Source: Chloroflexota bacterium
GTDB taxonomy: Bacteria > Chloroflexota > FW602-bin22 > JACPRP01
Direction of reading: 5' to 3'
DNA: 64,000 nt
NCBI GenBank assembly: GCA_016210495.1
Contig: JACQUC010000180.1
Coordinates: 1 to 64,000 of the forward strand
The notes beneath the pieces were generated by a model. That model ran no database searches, was not told the DNA's origin, and saw nothing but the letters and a program-made list of their open reading frames with translations. The position numbers and the translations under genes are program-made. This document shows, piece after piece, positions 1-7,202 of this stretch (its first letter is position 1; each line of letters begins with the position of its first letter).

Positions 1-83
1 CGACACGCCTGTCCAGTGCAAGACGTCGGTCGCGTGCCCGCTTATCGGTGTACACGTCGATTTCTCACACCTGCCTGCCAACG

Positions 84-113
84 CTGAGGGCGAACGCCGT
101 TCGCCCCTACGTT
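84..113 (-). repeat. Dispersed GTAGGGGC palindrome
   Basis: Read on the minus strand this is CGTAGGGGC followed by a short self-complementary core and GCCCTC. It belongs to the same repeat family as the elements near 1368, 6385, 7051, 19515, 45691, 50323, 51806 and 53211. I see no gene in bases 1-196. Confidence 0.6.
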
Positions 114-196
114 AACTACGCCTTCAGCCGGTTTCCTCCAAATCGGCGTCGACCTTAGGTTGATGCCTATGGGGCTTGATTGAATCACGCCCCTAC

Positions 197-499
197 TCAG
201 GGGTCCTTCCCTACCAGTTGCGCCAGCAAGATTTCACAGTTACTGAGCTGTGCTCGGTTCAGTGAGCAAAAAACCTGCCGGCCGTCTTTGCGCGTGACGA
301 TGAGACCAGCCCGTCTCAATTTGCGCAAGTGCCAGGACAGCAAGGGCTGGCTGAGCTTGACGAGCTTGGCCAGATCAGAGACCTTCAGCTCGTCCCGGCC
401 TGCCAATTCGTGGACTATGTTGAGTCGGCTCATGTCCGCCAACGCCCGGAAAGAGGCCCTTAGCTCCCTCATCTCAACCCCCAGCACCCGAGGTTGCAT
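197..499 (-). CDS. ArsR-family winged-helix transcriptional regulator
   Basis: This 100-residue protein has the ArsR/SmtB layout: an N-terminal helix leading into ALADMSRLNIVHEL, then a helix-turn-helix at about residues 42-62 (LAKLVKLSQPLLSWHLRKL), then a beta-wing ending near RKDGRQVFCSL. Such proteins are small dimeric repressors. It lacks the paired Cys/His metal site in the recognition helix, so the effector cannot be guessed. Start 499 lies just after a good promoter; an alternative ATG at 472 follows a G-rich stretch. It is divergent from the PHP phosphoesterase gene, which is the natural candidate target. The ArsR call is secure, the target is not. Confidence 0.85.
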   Translation of the reverse strand: MQPRVLGVEMRELRASFRALADMSRLNIVHELAGRDELKVSDLAKLVKLSQPLLSWHLRKLRRAGLIVTRKDGRQVFCSLNRAQLSNCEILLAQLVGKDP

Positions 500-518
500 C
501 CGATAAACAAGTGCTTAT

Positions 519-548
519 ATATTACACGAGAGATTCTTTGCTTGTCAA
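519..548 (-). promoter_or_regulatory. Sigma70-type promoter of the ArsR gene
   Basis: On the minus strand TTGACA (543-548) and TAATAT (519-524) are separated by 18 bp. Transcription would begin close to the ATG at 499. Confidence 0.5.
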
Positions 549-639
549 GCGCTCAGCCGTCTTCCAGGGCTATGATTTATTTGCTCGATTAGATAAATTG
601 TGCTATTTTATCGCCGAGTTGGACGATAGGAGCCACGTC

Positions 640-1305
640 ATGGTTTTCGATTTCCATACCCACACTTTCCTTAGCGATGGGGTGCTTTTGCCGGTGGAGC
701 TGGTTCGAAGAGCGGCGCAAAACGGCTACGCGGCCGTAGCCATCGCCGATCACGTGGGCGCCGGAAATTGTGCCGAGGTGGTAAGGCAAGCGAAGCGCGA
801 CTGCGAATTGTGCTCGCGTTTCTGGAGCATCCTGGCCATTCCTGCGGTGGAGCTCACCCACCTCCCCGCGGGGGCGATCGCGGAGGTTGCTCGGTTGGCC
901 AAGGAGAGCGGTGCGAAGCTGGTGGTGGTGCACGGGGAGACGATCGTCGAGCCGGTCGAGCCCGGCACGAACCTCGCCGCGTTGCGCTGCGAGGACGTCG
1001 ACATCCTGGCGCATCCGGGCCTGATGACGGCTGAAGAGGCCGAACTGGCGGCGCGCAATGGCAAGTTCGTCGAGATAAGTGGGCGGAAAGGCCATTCGTT
1101 CACAAACGGCCTCGTGGTGAAAGTTGGACGGGCGGCTGGCGTCAGGTTCCTCGTGAACAGCGATACGCACGAGCCCTCGGATTTGCTGACGGAGTCCTTT
1201 GCCCGCCGGCTCGCGGTTGGGGCTGGGCTGGAAGCCGACGAAGTGCAAGAGGTGCTAGAGACGAATCCGCGACTCTTGTTGGCGAAGCTCGGGCTGGCCG
1301 TGTAG
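640..1305 (+). CDS. PHP-domain phosphoesterase
   Basis: The 221-residue protein starts with the PHP metal motif DFHTHTFLSDG (residues 3-13). It also has ADHVG near residue 37, VVHGET, ILAHPG and NSDTHEP. These His and Asp residues are the usual ligands of the trinuclear metal centre of the PHP family (histidinol phosphatase-like and TrpH-like hydrolases). The ATG at 640 is chosen over upstream starts because TAGGAG lies just before it and the PHP motif begins at residue 3. Its substrate is not evident: it has no polymerase domain and is not in a histidine operon. It runs divergently from the ArsR gene. Confidence 0.85.
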   Translation: MVFDFHTHTFLSDGVLLPVELVRRAAQNGYAAVAIADHVGAGNCAEVVRQAKRDCELCSRFWSILAIPAVELTHLPAGAIAEVARLAKESGAKLVVVHGETIVEPVEPGTNLAALRCEDVDILAHPGLMTAEEAELAARNGKFVEISGRKGHSFTNGLVVKVGRAAGVRFLVNSDTHEPSDLLTESFARRLAVGAGLEADEVQEVLETNPRLLLAKLGLAV

Positions 1306-1367
1306 CTTTAACTACCAGTGCAAAACGAGAATCACTGCGGGCGTGGGCACCACCGCGTACCGAGATG

Positions 1368-1412
1368 CGTAGGGGCGGACGTCTCTGTCCGCCCAGGGGT
1401 GGGGCTGGGGTC
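1368..1412 (+). repeat. Dispersed GTAGGGGC palindrome
   Basis: CGTAGGGGC leads into a GGCGGAC/GTCCGCC inverted repeat and a GGGGTGGGG tail. It lies between the convergent PHP and hypothetical genes. Confidence 0.6.
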
Positions 1413-1415
1413 GTT

Positions 1416-1895
1416 CTACCGCCGGGGCACCACCGACCAGTCGGGAGGGAGCTCGTACACGTACACCTTGTTGGTCAGCCTGCTGCCGTCGTGAATGCGC
1501 ACCTTGCCACGCCGCTGGATTTCCGCGTAAGTGTTTTGAATCTGCACTATTCGCCGATCCTTTAAGTTAAAGACGATCACTCCGGCTTTGACTGACTGCA
1601 GGCTGGCCTGGCGCGTTTTGTCGTCGACCACTCGAAAGACCGGTAGCTCGTGGGGAGCGCAGTATTCGAGCGCCTTATGGATGGCGGAGTAGTTGCCTTC
1701 GGCGTTGTGCTCATCGAAGACGGCGAGGCCGCTGGTAACAAATTCTCTGATCCGCTTGTCGTAGCGTTCGGCGTAGTCGAGCAGTTCGTCCAGGCTCTCG
1801 GCCGCCTCCGCACAGGATGCAACTAGCGCGGACAAGGCGTGACAATCGGCCACGAAGCTGACCGTCCCGTCTCTGTCCACAACGGTGTAACGCAT
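1416..1895 (-). CDS. Conserved-looking hypothetical protein
   Basis: I do not recognise this 159-residue protein. It begins MRYTVVDRDGTVSFVADC, has no signal peptide or membrane segment, and is acidic and helix-rich in its first half (AEAAESLDELLDYAERY). A more beta-rich second half follows (AGVIVFNLKDRRIVQIQNTYAEIQRRGKVRIHD, quoted here only to show a basic, strand-like region). The ATG at 1895 is preferred; the frame stays open upstream to 1955. The reading frame shows ordinary coding character and stands alone between repeats. Confidence 0.55.
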   Translation of the reverse strand: MRYTVVDRDGTVSFVADCHALSALVASCAEAAESLDELLDYAERYDKRIREFVTSGLAVFDEHNAEGNYSAIHKALEYCAPHELPVFRVVDDKTRQASLQSVKAGVIVFNLKDRRIVQIQNTYAEIQRRGKVRIHDGSRLTNKVYVYELPPDWSVVPRR

Positions 1896-1959
1896 TAAAT
1901 TCACTAGGATCCCCCGTTCAGAGCCCATGATAGCAAAAAACCTCAATTTTTGCACAACT

Positions 1960-2049
1960 GGGGTTGGGGGCTAGGGGTTGGGGGCTAGGGCATGGATCGA
2001 CCCTGCGTCCTTAAGGCACCCGCACCATCCCCCAACCCCCCATCACCCA
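1960..2049. repeat. G-rich tandem repeat with complementary C-rich arm
   Basis: Two direct copies of GGGGTTGGGGGCTA are followed about 45 bp later by CCCCCAACCCCCC, which can pair with them. The stretch separates two minus-strand genes and could form a hairpin or quadruplex in DNA or RNA. Confidence 0.5.
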
Positions 2050-2820
2050 TCACCTATCTTTCCACACCGGCTTCCGACGCTCCATAAAAGCGTTGATCCC
2101 TTCCAGCGCGTCTTCGGTTTTCATCAATGAGTTCTTGTAGTCGTCCTCGACGGCATCCAGTGCCTCTTTGAGAGGAAGGTCTAACGCCCGCAGGTATGCC
2201 TTTTTCGCGCACTGAAGCACGACCAGGCTCTTGTCGGTGAGGCGGCCGAGGAATCGCCGCACAGCCTCGTCGAGCTGATCTTCGGGCGCGACGACGTTCA
2301 CCAGCCCGATCTGCCTGGCCTCCTCGGCGCTGATGCTGTCGCCGGTGAGCAGCAGCTCGAGGGACTTCTTCCACGAGATCAGTCGCGGCAACAGTGCCGC
2401 CGCGGCAGAGGGATAGACGCCTACCTTGATCTCCGGTTGCCCAATCTGGGCCTTTTCTGAAGCGATAACCATGTCGCAGGCGATGGCTACCTCGCACCCG
2501 CCGCCCAACGCCATGCCCTTGACGACGGCTACCGTCGGCTTTGCCCCGGAAATGAGCCGGTAACAGAGCGTGTCGAAAGTGGCCAGCATCTCGTCCATCG
2601 TTTCGGGAGCGTGGTCCTTGACGTCGACGCCCGTCGAGAAGGCCTTGTCACCCGCCGAGTTGATAACGATGACCTTTGATTCGGCATCTTCCATCGCGTC
2701 GCGGACGGCCTCATTCATCTCGCGAATGGTCTTGAGGTTGATTACGTTATACGGGGGACGGTTGATCGTGATCCAGGCTACTCTATCGGCCTTTTGGTAG
2801 ATGATGTTTTCGAAGCTCAC
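2050..2820 (-). CDS. Enoyl-CoA hydratase/isomerase (crotonase) family protein
   Basis: The 256-residue protein has the crotonase fold signatures: an oxyanion-hole strand at SAGDKAFSTGVDV (about 55-67) and VKGMALGGGCEVAIACD (about 100-116), then IGQPEIKVGVYP. The Pro-Glu-Ile-Lys segment resembles dienoyl-CoA hydratases of anaerobic aromatic degradation, but this is a weak hint. It would hydrate or isomerise an enoyl-CoA. A start at 2820 follows an AAGGAG-like site. A second crotonase lies at 4391, so the two may act in one CoA-ester pathway with the acyl-CoA dehydrogenase. Family is certain, substrate is not. Confidence 0.85.
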   Translation of the reverse strand: MSFENIIYQKADRVAWITINRPPYNVINLKTIREMNEAVRDAMEDAESKVIVINSAGDKAFSTGVDVKDHAPETMDEMLATFDTLCYRLISGAKPTVAVVKGMALGGGCEVAIACDMVIASEKAQIGQPEIKVGVYPSAAAALLPRLISWKKSLELLLTGDSISAEEARQIGLVNVVAPEDQLDEAVRRFLGRLTDKSLVVLQCAKKAYLRALDLPLKEALDAVEDDYKNSLMKTEDALEGINAFMERRKPVWKDR

Positions 2821-2998
2821 ATTATACTCCTTGTTTCTGCATTATTCGTGCGGCGCCGTGTCCAACTCCGGGCTCCAGTGCTGTTCGCTGCCAGGTTCGA
2901 TGGGATTGAGTCGCCACTTGAGGATGGTGTCGAGCCAGTTCTTCCGCAGGTCTTCCACGGCCAGTACCTCTCCGTCGCAGTCTGTGGTGGACAGATTC

Positions 2999-3028
2999 AG
3001 CTTAGCAAAGGTGGGGTGGGATTGTCAA
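2999..3028 (-). promoter_or_regulatory. Candidate promoter upstream of the 2050-2820 crotonase
   Basis: TTGACA (3023-3028) and TAAGCT (2999-3004) on the minus strand are 18 bp apart, giving a leader of about 170 nt. The rest of 2821-3265 holds no convincing gene. It contains a direct repeat TAATCACGATT at 3083-3093 and 3098-3108. Confidence 0.4.
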
Positions 3029-3229
3029 TTGGTGAATTCGCGCGCGCTTGATGTCTCCGTACCTACGGGGCGCTATCTAGGGTAATCACGATTAGACTAA
3101 TCACGATTTGACAGGGGGCTTTGATGCAGGAACCGGGATCTCAGGCCGTGGGGGTCCTGCTGCACACGGCGGAGGACCTGTTCAACGTGTGAGAGGTCTT
3201 ATCTCGCGTCGCCCTGCCTGGCGCATTCT

Positions 3230-3258
3230 GTAGAGACGACCCGCCGGGTCGTCTCTAC
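3230..3258. repeat. 13-bp perfect inverted repeat, copy 1
   Basis: GTAGAGACGACCC and its complement flank a GCC loop. A near-identical copy with loop GGC sits at 4334-4362. Confidence 0.75.
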
Positions 3259-3265
3259 AGGAACC

Positions 3266-3562
3266 TTGCCTGGCAGCGTGCGTATGCGTTACAAGTACAG
3301 CCAGGGCCAATCGGATGGGCCCCGCCCCGCCCAACACGGCGGTTTGAAACCTAAATCACTGGGTTCGATGATAGGACAGTTCAAATCGTGCTGCACCAAG
3401 CGGATCTGGTCGTCAGGGTTTGGGGACTTCGCCTGGCAAGGTGGGTTCTATGATCACATCATCCGCAGCGAGGAATCGCTGAACAAGATTCGCCAATACA
3501 TCCTGGATAATCCGGGCAAATGGCAGTGGGAGTCCGACCACGTCACAAACATGTGGATCTGA
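3266..3562 (+). pseudogene. RAYT-type (Y1) transposase C-terminal remnant
   Basis: The 98-residue frame keeps the C-terminal signature of REP-associated tyrosine transposases: a segment SLGSMIGQFKS, then WQGGFYDHIIRSEESL with the catalytic-type Tyr, then IRQYILDNPGKWQWE. The N-terminal half with the HUH motif is missing. Compare the intact copy at 6481-7017, which has NYYDRVIRNQREL and ARYVTNNPAQWELDE-like segments. It lies between the two copies of the GTAGAGACGACCC palindrome, at 3230 and 4334. It is a decayed fragment, not an active gene. Confidence 0.75.
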
Positions 3563-3566
3563 GGCT

Positions 3567-4139
3567 CTACGATCCCGCCGCCGGACTCGCCATAGGCTTG
3601 CCCGCATCCTCTTTACACAGCCGCCCCTCGTCCAGCAGCTCCAGCGCCTCCTCGATCCACTGCACGTACAATCGGTAGTAGCGCACGCCCATCTGCGCGG
3701 CGTGGCTGCCGATGTTGGAGATGGTGGGCGCACGCCCGGTGGTAACCAGCTCGATGGCCTGCTCGCGCTCTTTCATCAGCCTTCGGCCCTCCACCAGGTG
3801 GCTACGCAACGCCTCTCTATCCAGGTGATCCGAGAAGAAGAACTTGAGCATGAACTCGTCTTTCAGGTCCGCCACCGCGATGGGCTCGGCCAGCCAGGCC
3901 TTCAACTCGCGAAGACCGTCGTCCGTGAGGCTGTAAAGCTTCTTGTTGGGCTTGCCGTTCTGGATGACCTCCTGTTTCTGGACGAGTCCTTCTTCATCCA
4001 GCCGGTGGAGCTGCGCGTAGATCTGGCTGTAGTTTGCGTTCCAGATCAGCCCCACGCTGCGCTCGAACGATTTCTTGACGTCGTAACCCGACATCGGCTT
4101 TATTGACAGCGTGCCCAACATAGCGTATTTTAGCGACAT
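3567..4139 (-). CDS. PadR-family transcriptional regulator
   Basis: This is a 190-residue member of the long PadR subfamily. The N-terminal winged helix (residues 1-90) includes the typical MLGTLSIKPMSGYDVKKSF start, YAQLHRLDEEGLV and the wing KKLYSLTDDGLREL. Residues about 95-175 form the helical Vir_act_alpha_C-type dimerisation arm. PadR proteins repress adjacent genes until a ligand, often a phenolic or CoA-related compound, binds. Operator-like palindromes at 4181-4226 overlap its own promoter and face the crotonase and acyl-CoA dehydrogenase genes. It probably controls itself and that pathway. Confidence 0.85.
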   Translation of the reverse strand: MSLKYAMLGTLSIKPMSGYDVKKSFERSVGLIWNANYSQIYAQLHRLDEEGLVQKQEVIQNGKPNKKLYSLTDDGLRELKAWLAEPIAVADLKDEFMLKFFFSDHLDREALRSHLVEGRRLMKEREQAIELVTTGRAPTISNIGSHAAQMGVRYYRLYVQWIEEALELLDEGRLCKEDAGKPMASPAAGS

Positions 4140-4180
4140 ATCAGTACCTCGGCGGGCGACTTGAGGAAAAGGCCCTAACT

Positions 4181-4251
4181 ATCACTAGTGATATATTCTA
4201 GTTTTGACATATATCGAGTATAATGTTAGCAATTTGGCCAGCCTTTGTCAA
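4181..4251. promoter_or_regulatory. PadR promoter and operator-like palindromes
   Basis: On the minus strand TTGACA (4246-4251) and TAACAT (4223-4228) are 17 bp apart and drive padR. ACAT at 4207-4210 and ATGT at 4223-4226 form an interrupted inverted repeat over the -10. ATCACTAGTGAT at 4181-4192 is a perfect 12-bp palindrome. A plus-strand TTGACA (4204-4209) may serve the rightward crotonase gene. The region fits autoregulation. Confidence 0.45.
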
Positions 4252-4333
4252 CGACTTCTTTTCACCTGGGGCGTCCGAGCAACTCTGGTGAGGCGTAGCC
4301 GTTCGGCAAGAACAGTGCGGCAGGCCATCGGCT

Positions 4334-4362
4334 GTAGAGACGACCCGGCGGGTCGTCTCTAC
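4334..4362. repeat. 13-bp perfect inverted repeat, copy 2
   Basis: The arms GTAGAGACGACCC and GGGTCGTCTCTAC are identical to those at 3230-3258, and only the loop differs. It lies just upstream of the crotonase start. Confidence 0.75.
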
Positions 4363-4390
4363 GGGACCATTCCACGTAGGAGTGTCTGCC

Positions 4391-5179
4391 ATGATCGAAG
4401 CGCGATCGGTAATCTTGGTCGAAAGAGATGGCCACATCGCCATAGTCACGCTCAACCGCCCGGAGGCGATGAATGCTCTCAGCTCCCAGTTGATCGGGGA
4501 GCTGGAGGCGACGGCCACGACACTGCGGGACGACGACGACATCTGGGTCGTGGTGCTGCGAAGCGCCTCCGACCGGGCGTTTGGCGTCGGTGCGGACCTC
4601 AAGGAGCGTAAGGGCATGAGCCTGGAGGCGGTGCGGGCTCAACGCCGCCAGATGGTGCGCGCCTTCAACGAATGGGCCATCCTGCCCAAGCCCGTCATCG
4701 CGGCGGTCAATGGCTTTGCGCTGGGTGGTGGCCTGGAGCTGGCGCTCGCAGCGGATATCGTCGTCGCGTCCGAAGACGCGCAACTAGGCCTGCCGGAAGT
4801 CGGCCTGGCGATCATCCCTGGTGCGGGAGGAACCCAGCGGCTTCCTCGCGCGGTGGGCAAGATGAAGGCTAAGGAGATGATATTCACCGGGGACAGAATC
4901 GATGCGAAAGAGGCCGAGAGAATAGGCCTGGTGAGTCGCGTGGTGTCGCGCGAGCAACTGGACGCGGAGGCGTTGAGACTGGCGCGGCGGATGGCTCAAA
5001 ACGGCCCGCTTGCGCTGGCGATGGCCAAACGCGCCATCGACCTGGGCTCCGAGACGGAGATAACCGTTGGTCTCGCCTACGAGACCGAGGCCTACGACGT
5101 CCTGCTCAAGAGCGAAGACAGGGACGAGGGATTACTGGCCTTCAACGAGAAGCGCAAGCCTCAATACAAACGAAGATAA
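4391..5179 (+). CDS. Enoyl-CoA hydratase
   Basis: The 262-residue crotonase shows NRPEAMNALS (about 22-31), SDRAFGVGADLKE and AVNGFALGGGLELALAAD for the oxyanion hole. LPEVGLAIIPGAGGTQRLPR follows, whose Glu-Val-Gly-Leu segment carries the catalytic Glu of true enoyl-CoA hydratases. It hydrates trans-2-enoyl-CoA in beta-oxidation-type pathways. ATG 4391 is chosen because AGGAG at 4378-4382 is well spaced. It is followed 23 bp later by an acyl-CoA dehydrogenase on the same strand, a classic beta-oxidation pair, and lies opposite the PadR regulator. Confidence 0.9.
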   Translation: MIEARSVILVERDGHIAIVTLNRPEAMNALSSQLIGELEATATTLRDDDDIWVVVLRSASDRAFGVGADLKERKGMSLEAVRAQRRQMVRAFNEWAILPKPVIAAVNGFALGGGLELALAADIVVASEDAQLGLPEVGLAIIPGAGGTQRLPRAVGKMKAKEMIFTGDRIDAKEAERIGLVSRVVSREQLDAEALRLARRMAQNGPLALAMAKRAIDLGSETEITVGLAYETEAYDVLLKSEDRDEGLLAFNEKRKPQYKRR

Positions 5180-5202
5180 TTCCGCAAGCAAGGAGATTGG
5201 CG

Positions 5203-6372
5203 ATGAGACTCGAGGAACTGAGGGATTTTGGTCTAACGGAAGATCAGAAAATGATTCGCGCGACGGCGCGCGATTTCGCCGACAAAGAGGTCCTGCCCTT
5301 CATTGACGAGTACGAGCGGGAGGGCAGGTACCCACGGGAGATCATCCAGAAGCTAGGCCCACTGGGGTTCTTGGGATGTCTGGTTCCAGAGCAGTACGGC
5401 GGAGCAGCCCTCGACTACGTCAGTTACGGCATCATCTGCGAGGAGATGGGTCGGGCCGATTGGCTGTGTGGCTCCGTCATCTCGGTGCAGAACTCCCTGG
5501 TAGCCGGGTCGATCATGCGCTTTGGCACCGAGGAGCAAAAGCAGCGCTACCTTCCGGCGATGGCGCGGGGAGAGATCATATCGTCCGCCTGCCTCACCGA
5601 GCCCAACGCCGGCTCGGACCTTGCCGCTTTGGAGACCACGGCAACGCGCAAGGGCGACGGTTACGTTCTCAATGGCTCGAAGATCTTCATTTCCCACGCC
5701 AGTCACGCGGACCTGTACTTCGTCCTGGCGACCATAGATCGATCGCTGCGCCACAAAGGCATTTGCGCCTTCATCGTGGAACGGAACACGCCGGGGATAA
5801 GTACCAGGCCGTTCCCGATGCACGTTTTACGCCGGGGCAACACGGCCGAGGTCACTTTCGAGGATGTGTACGTTACCAGAGAGAGCCTGCTGGCGAGAGA
5901 AGGTGAGGGTTTCAAGATCGTGGGCGCGGCGCTCGATACCGGAAGGTATTCGGTGGCGTCGAGGAGCGTGGGACAGGCGCAGGCCTGCGTCGATCTGTCG
6001 CTCAAGTACGCCAACGAACGGGTACAGTTCGGCCAGGAGATCGGTAAGTTTCAGATGGTTCAGCAGATGCTGGCCGATATGATTACCTCGGTCGAGGCGG
6101 CGCGTCTCCTCGTCCGTCGCGTAGGGTATCTCAAAGATGCCGGCGTCGAGCGCGCCTCCTTCGAGGCCTCGATGGCCAAGATGTTCGCCACCGACACCTG
6201 TATGAAGGTTGCCACCGACGCCGTGCAGATCTTCGGCGGCTACGGTCTGGCCGAGGAGTTCCCCGTCGGACGCTATATGCAGGAGGCCAAGATCCTCCAG
6301 ATCGGCGAAGGCACCAATCAGTTACAGCGCGTTCTGGTTGCCGAATATGCGCTGGGACTGCGGAAATACTAG
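5203..6372 (+). CDS. Acyl-CoA dehydrogenase
   Basis: The 389-residue FAD enzyme oxidises an acyl-CoA to the 2-enoyl-CoA. It starts with an all-helical domain (LTEDQKMIRATARDFADKEV), then has the middle beta-domain motif ACLTEPNAGSDLAALETTA. The C-terminal helical domain has RVQFGQEIGKFQMVQQMLADM and QIFGGYGLAEEFPVGRYMQEAK. A Glu-containing EGTNQLQRVLVAEY segment occupies the place of the catalytic base of short-chain and glutaryl-type enzymes. The ATG at 5203 has AAGGAG 9 bp upstream. It is co-transcribed with the enoyl-CoA hydratase. The chain-length preference is not readable. Confidence 0.92.
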   Translation: MRLEELRDFGLTEDQKMIRATARDFADKEVLPFIDEYEREGRYPREIIQKLGPLGFLGCLVPEQYGGAALDYVSYGIICEEMGRADWLCGSVISVQNSLVAGSIMRFGTEEQKQRYLPAMARGEIISSACLTEPNAGSDLAALETTATRKGDGYVLNGSKIFISHASHADLYFVLATIDRSLRHKGICAFIVERNTPGISTRPFPMHVLRRGNTAEVTFEDVYVTRESLLAREGEGFKIVGAALDTGRYSVASRSVGQAQACVDLSLKYANERVQFGQEIGKFQMVQQMLADMITSVEAARLLVRRVGYLKDAGVERASFEASMAKMFATDTCMKVATDAVQIFGGYGLAEEFPVGRYMQEAKILQIGEGTNQLQRVLVAEYALGLRKY

Positions 6373-6384
6373 CGCACCATCCAG

Positions 6385-6470
6385 CGTAGGGGCGCGGTCA
6401 CCGCGCCCTGCCAGATAGGCCCAAGTCACGTATTGTCCGACGTAGGGGCGCGGTCTCCGCGCCCTGCCAG
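6385..6470 (+). repeat. Two tandem REP-like palindromes 5' of the RAYT gene
   Basis: CGTAGGGGCGCGG...CCGCGCCCTGCCAG occurs at 6385-6414 and again at 6441-6470. Each is an imperfect palindrome with a 4-5 nt loop. They precede the RAYT gene directly and appear inverted after it. Confidence 0.8.
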
Positions 6471-6480
6471 GTGATCGGAA

Positions 6481-7017
6481 ATGATCTACGATCCTGAAAG
6501 ACACCACCGCCGCTCCACCAGGCTAAGAGAATACGATTATTCACAGCCGGGCGCTTATTTCGTAACCCTATGCTCGAACGAGCGAAAATGCCTTTTCGGT
6601 CGCATTGTCTCGACGACAGTCGAGCTTTCTATGGCTGGCAAGATCGGCGAGGAGTTCTGGCTTGGAATCAGCGGGCATTTCCCGAACCTCGAGTTGGACG
6701 CATCTGTGGTGATGCCGAACCACGTGCATGGCATAATAGTGATCACCGATCAGGGCGCGGAAACCGCGCGCCTACGCGAGCCGACACTCGGGCAAATCAT
6801 CGCGTACTACAAGTACCAGACCACAAAGCTGATAAACCTGGCTCTCAGCACGCCCGGGAGAACTGTCTGGCAACGCAACTACTATGATCGGGTCATCAGG
6901 AACCAACGGGAGTTACAGACGGCCCGCGAATATGTCACCAACAACCCGGCTCAGTGGGAACTGGACGAGGAGAACCCCGACAAGGCCGAAGCTCGAGATC
7001 GGCATTCTCGAAGCTAG
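6481..7017 (+). CDS. REP-associated tyrosine transposase (RAYT, IS200-like Y1)
   Basis: The 178-residue protein has the Y1 transposase order. A beta-strand start (YDYSQPGAYFVTLCSNERKCLFG) leads to the HUH motif MPNHVHGIIVI near residue 80. Then comes LGQIIAYYKYQTTKLIN, the NYYDRVIRNQRELQTAR segment with the nucleophilic Tyr, and a final VTNNPAQWELDE. RAYTs cut and move REP hairpins as single strands. The gene is bracketed by two palindromes on each side in opposite orientation (6385-6470 and 7051-7135), which are its likely substrate. Start ATG 6481 directly follows the second repeat. Confidence 0.88.
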   Translation: MIYDPERHHRRSTRLREYDYSQPGAYFVTLCSNERKCLFGRIVSTTVELSMAGKIGEEFWLGISGHFPNLELDASVVMPNHVHGIIVITDQGAETARLREPTLGQIIAYYKYQTTKLINLALSTPGRTVWQRNYYDRVIRNQRELQTAREYVTNNPAQWELDEENPDKAEARDRHSRS

Positions 7018-7050
7018 GCTTGCCAAGAACGGTGTGGCTGGGAGCCCGAA

Positions 7051-7135
7051 GAGGGCGCGGAGACCGCGCCCCTACGCTGGATGATGCGTAATTCCGGACT
7101 ACCTGAGAGGGCGCGGAGACCGCGCCCCTACGCTG
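7051..7135 (-). repeat. Two REP-like palindromes 3' of the RAYT gene
   Basis: GAGGGCGCGGAGACCGCGCCCCTACGCTGG is present at 7051-7080 and again at about 7106-7135, inverted relative to the upstream pair. Confidence 0.8.
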
Positions 7136-7202
7136 GACGATGCGTGATCCTCGGCCATCTGGCTACCCGAGACGGCATACGGTCCCCGCGCTCTCCCAAT
7201 CC

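Noticed and set aside
2842..3015. A small minus-strand frame (ending ...LNPIEPGSEQHWSPELDTAPHE) upstream of the crotonase.
   Set aside because: It reads like protein but has no ATG, GTG or TTG start with a ribosome site, and the likely promoter -10 lies at its beginning. It may be a gene remnant, but support is too thin to list.
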